The notes beneath the pieces were generated by a model. The model did no database searches. It worked only from the letters and a program-made list of their open reading frames with translations, and was not told the origin of the DNA. Below, in pieces: positions 61,845 through 64,000 of a stretch of DNA of 64,000 nt. The number at the start of each line of letters is the position of its first letter. The stretch's first letter is position 1. The position numbers and the translations under genes are program-made. This stretch comes from Clitoria ternatea (taxonomy: Eukaryota > Streptophyta > Magnoliopsida > Fabales > Fabaceae): assembly GCA_037962975.1 (NCBI GenBank), contig JAYKXN010000101.1, forward strand, positions 62,001 through 126,000. Direction: 5' to 3'.

Positions 61845-64000
61845 GTTTTATACAATATTTATAATTACTTTCAATGTTGTTTTGGATTCCATACAATGAA
61901 ACTACTTAAAAACTTTTATGCGTGCGTACGTGCGTCCATGCATACGTGTGCTTTTATGAAGTCTTTGAACTTTTTTTGGTCGTTTTATAACAAGAATCAA
62001 TCATTATTTTTACAAATAGCATTCTTAAATGGAGTTAGTCATCTTTGATATCAATTATATATTATTATTTTATAAATATAATTCTTATTTACATTCTCTC
62101 ACTTTTACTATCAATTATCAATAGAAGATGATTAATTCCCTTTTCCATTTATTGATAGTAAAGATTGATAGTAAAAGAATGTGACAAAATTAAGTAAAAA
62201 ATTATATTTTATTAATAATTATATTATTTTATTTTTTAAGGTTTATTTAGTAAGAGAATCACGTAAGGGATTACACCAAGTCTTAATTGATGCATTTAAT
62301 CTAAAATATATTAATATTAATTAAAATTATAAATAATATATTTTATTTTTCCTTAATTTTCAATGTATTTTCTCTTATCCTTTTTATGACATGTGTTTTA
62401 GTCTTTTTCATGTTAATTTTCATATGACTTCTTTCAATTTACAATGTGCATTGAATATTTTTTCAACACATACTTTTATTAATCATTGATCTTTCTAGTT
62501 TATTATTCAATGTAATTTTAAAAGTATACCAAGAATAATTGATAAGTTTAATATGTTTACCTAATATAACTAAATTTCTTAATCAACGTAAAATAGCAAA
62601 ATATGGTGAGAGAAAAAGCACTAGTGACGACTCTTCTTTTCTTTTTAAAAGTTTTATACAATATTTATAAATATTTTCAATGCTGTTTTGGATTCCATAC
62701 AATGAAACTACTTAATAATTTTCGTGCATGCATACGTGCGTCCAAGCATACATGTACATTTATGAAGTCTTTGTGAGTTTTTTTAGTCGTTTTATGACGT
62801 GAATGAATCCTAATTTGTACAAATAGCATTCTTAAATGGCTTCAGTCTTCTTTGATATTAATTATATGTTATTATTTTTATAAATATTATTCTTACTTAG
62901 AATTCTCTCTCTTTTACTATCAATTATCAATAGAAGATGATTAATTCTCTTTTCCATTTATTGATAGTAAAGATCGATAGTAAAAGAATGTGACAAAATT
63001 AATTAAAAAATTATATTTTATTAATAATTCTATTATTTTATTTTTTAAGGTTTATTTAGTAAGAGAATCGCATAAGGGATCACACTGAGTCTTAATCGAT
63101 GCATTTAATTTAAAATAAAATAATATTAATTAAAAATATAAAAAATATATTTTATTTTTCCTTCATCTTTAATGTATTTTCTCTTATCCTTTTTATGACA
63201 TGTGTTTTAGAATTTTGCATGTGAATTTTTATATGACTTCTTTCAATTTACAGTGTGCATTGATTACTTTTTCAACACATACTTTTATTAATTAATTTTG
63301 ATACTATTTATATCAGTGGAATATGAAATAATCATTGATCTTCTTGTTTATTATTCAATGTAATTTTAAAAGTATACCAAGAATTATTGACAAGTTAATA
63401 TATTTACCTAATATAACTAAATTTCTTAATCAACATAAAATAACATAATATGGTGATAGAAAAAGCACTAGTGGTGAGACTTCTTTTCTTTTTAAAAGTT
63501 TTAAACAATATTTATAAATACATTCAATGTTGTTTTGGATTCCTTACAATGAAACTACGAAATAATTTTCATGCATGCGTACGTGCGTCCATGCATGCGT
63601 GTCCATTTATGAAGTCTTTGTGAGTTTCTTTATTCGTTTAATGACTTTAATAAAACGTTTTTTGTACAAATAGCATTCTTAAATGGATTCAGTCATCTTT
63701 GATATCAATTATATGTTATTATTTTTATAAATATTATTCTTGATTAGAATTCTCTCACTTTTGCTATCAATTATCAATAGAAGTTGATTAATTCCCTTTT
63801 TCCATTTATTGATCGTAAAGATCGATAGTAAAAGAATCTGACAAAAAGAATTAAGAAATTATATATTATTAATAATTATATGCTTTTATCTTTTAAGGTT
63901 TATTTAGTAAGAGAATCGCGTAAGGGGTCACATCAAGTCTTAATTGATGCACTTAATTTAAAATATATTAATATTAATAAAAAATATAAATAATATATTT
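61845..64000. repeat. Near-identical copy of the retrotransposon's flanks (empty site)
   Basis: 61845-63377 corresponds to 1-1533 with no net indel, and 63378-64000 corresponds to 17964-18586. I count about five substitutions in 2155 bp. The single TATAC at 63373-63377 is the unoccupied target. The copy runs to both window edges, so its full extent is unknown. Confidence 0.9.

Larger units (their letters stand above)
35788..64000. repeat. Satellite A array, main block (about 33 recognisable monomers)
   Basis: The anchor atatgg/ttgatagaaaaag recurs at about 36234, 37038, 37843, 38692, 39533, 40413 and then every 800-845 bp to 59575, and at 61016, 61799, 62607 and 63454. The monomer near 60200 is rearranged and has lost the anchor. 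Every monomer keeps the alternating gcgtgcgtacgtgcgtcc tract, the TACTATCAAT dyad and the gtttatttagtaagagaatc block. Many monomers carry an open minus-strand frame of about 106 codons over the alternating tract, which I regard as incidental. Confidence 0.93.

Overview
The window looks like AT-rich, repeat-dominated heterochromatin from a flowering plant, probably a eudicot; I cannot name the species. The evidence is a Tat-lineage Ty3/gypsy retrotransposon, a CACTA-type DNA transposon carrying a plant V-ATPase subunit a fragment, and long-monomer satellite arrays. I see no intact host gene, tRNA, rRNA or CRISPR array.

Layout. (1) 1-1533 and 17959-~21617: satellite A, monomer about 845 bp. (2) 1534-17958: a complete, very young LTR retrotransposon inserted into satellite A on the minus strand. 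It has 740-bp LTRs with two visible differences and a 5-bp target duplication (TATAC). gag and pol lie on the minus strand. The other half of the interior carries two tandem, diverged, spliced genes on the plus strand, antisense to gag-pol. (3) ~21618-~35787: satellite B, an unrelated family with a monomer of about 940-956 bp and an (AC)n(AT)n microsatellite in each unit. (4) 27562-30739: a 3178-bp non-autonomous CACTA element inside satellite B with a CCT target duplication and a minus-strand multi-exon VHA-a pseudogene fragment. (5) ~35788-64000: satellite A again, about 33 recognisable monomers, with one subfamily in the middle (about 40.4-59 kb) and another on the flanks.

Two points stand out. 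First, the retrotransposon carries a duplicated antisense gene module. Both copies have the same phase-1 intron at the same Arg codon, the same plant-transposon-like domain, a basic nuclear-localisation-like patch, a long coiled coil and a conserved C-terminal block. Both are open although clearly diverged, which suggests that both products are used. Second, 61845-64000 is a near-identical copy of the satellite flanking the retrotransposon with no element in it. This is an empty site that orders the duplication before the insertion.

How the parts work together: gag-pol transcription should start in the right-hand LTR and run leftward. The two antisense genes start near the inner edge of the left-hand LTR and run rightward, so the two transcription units converge over 2.3-10.2 kb. 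Most short ORFs in the satellites are chance openings in repeated DNA and are not annotated as genes.
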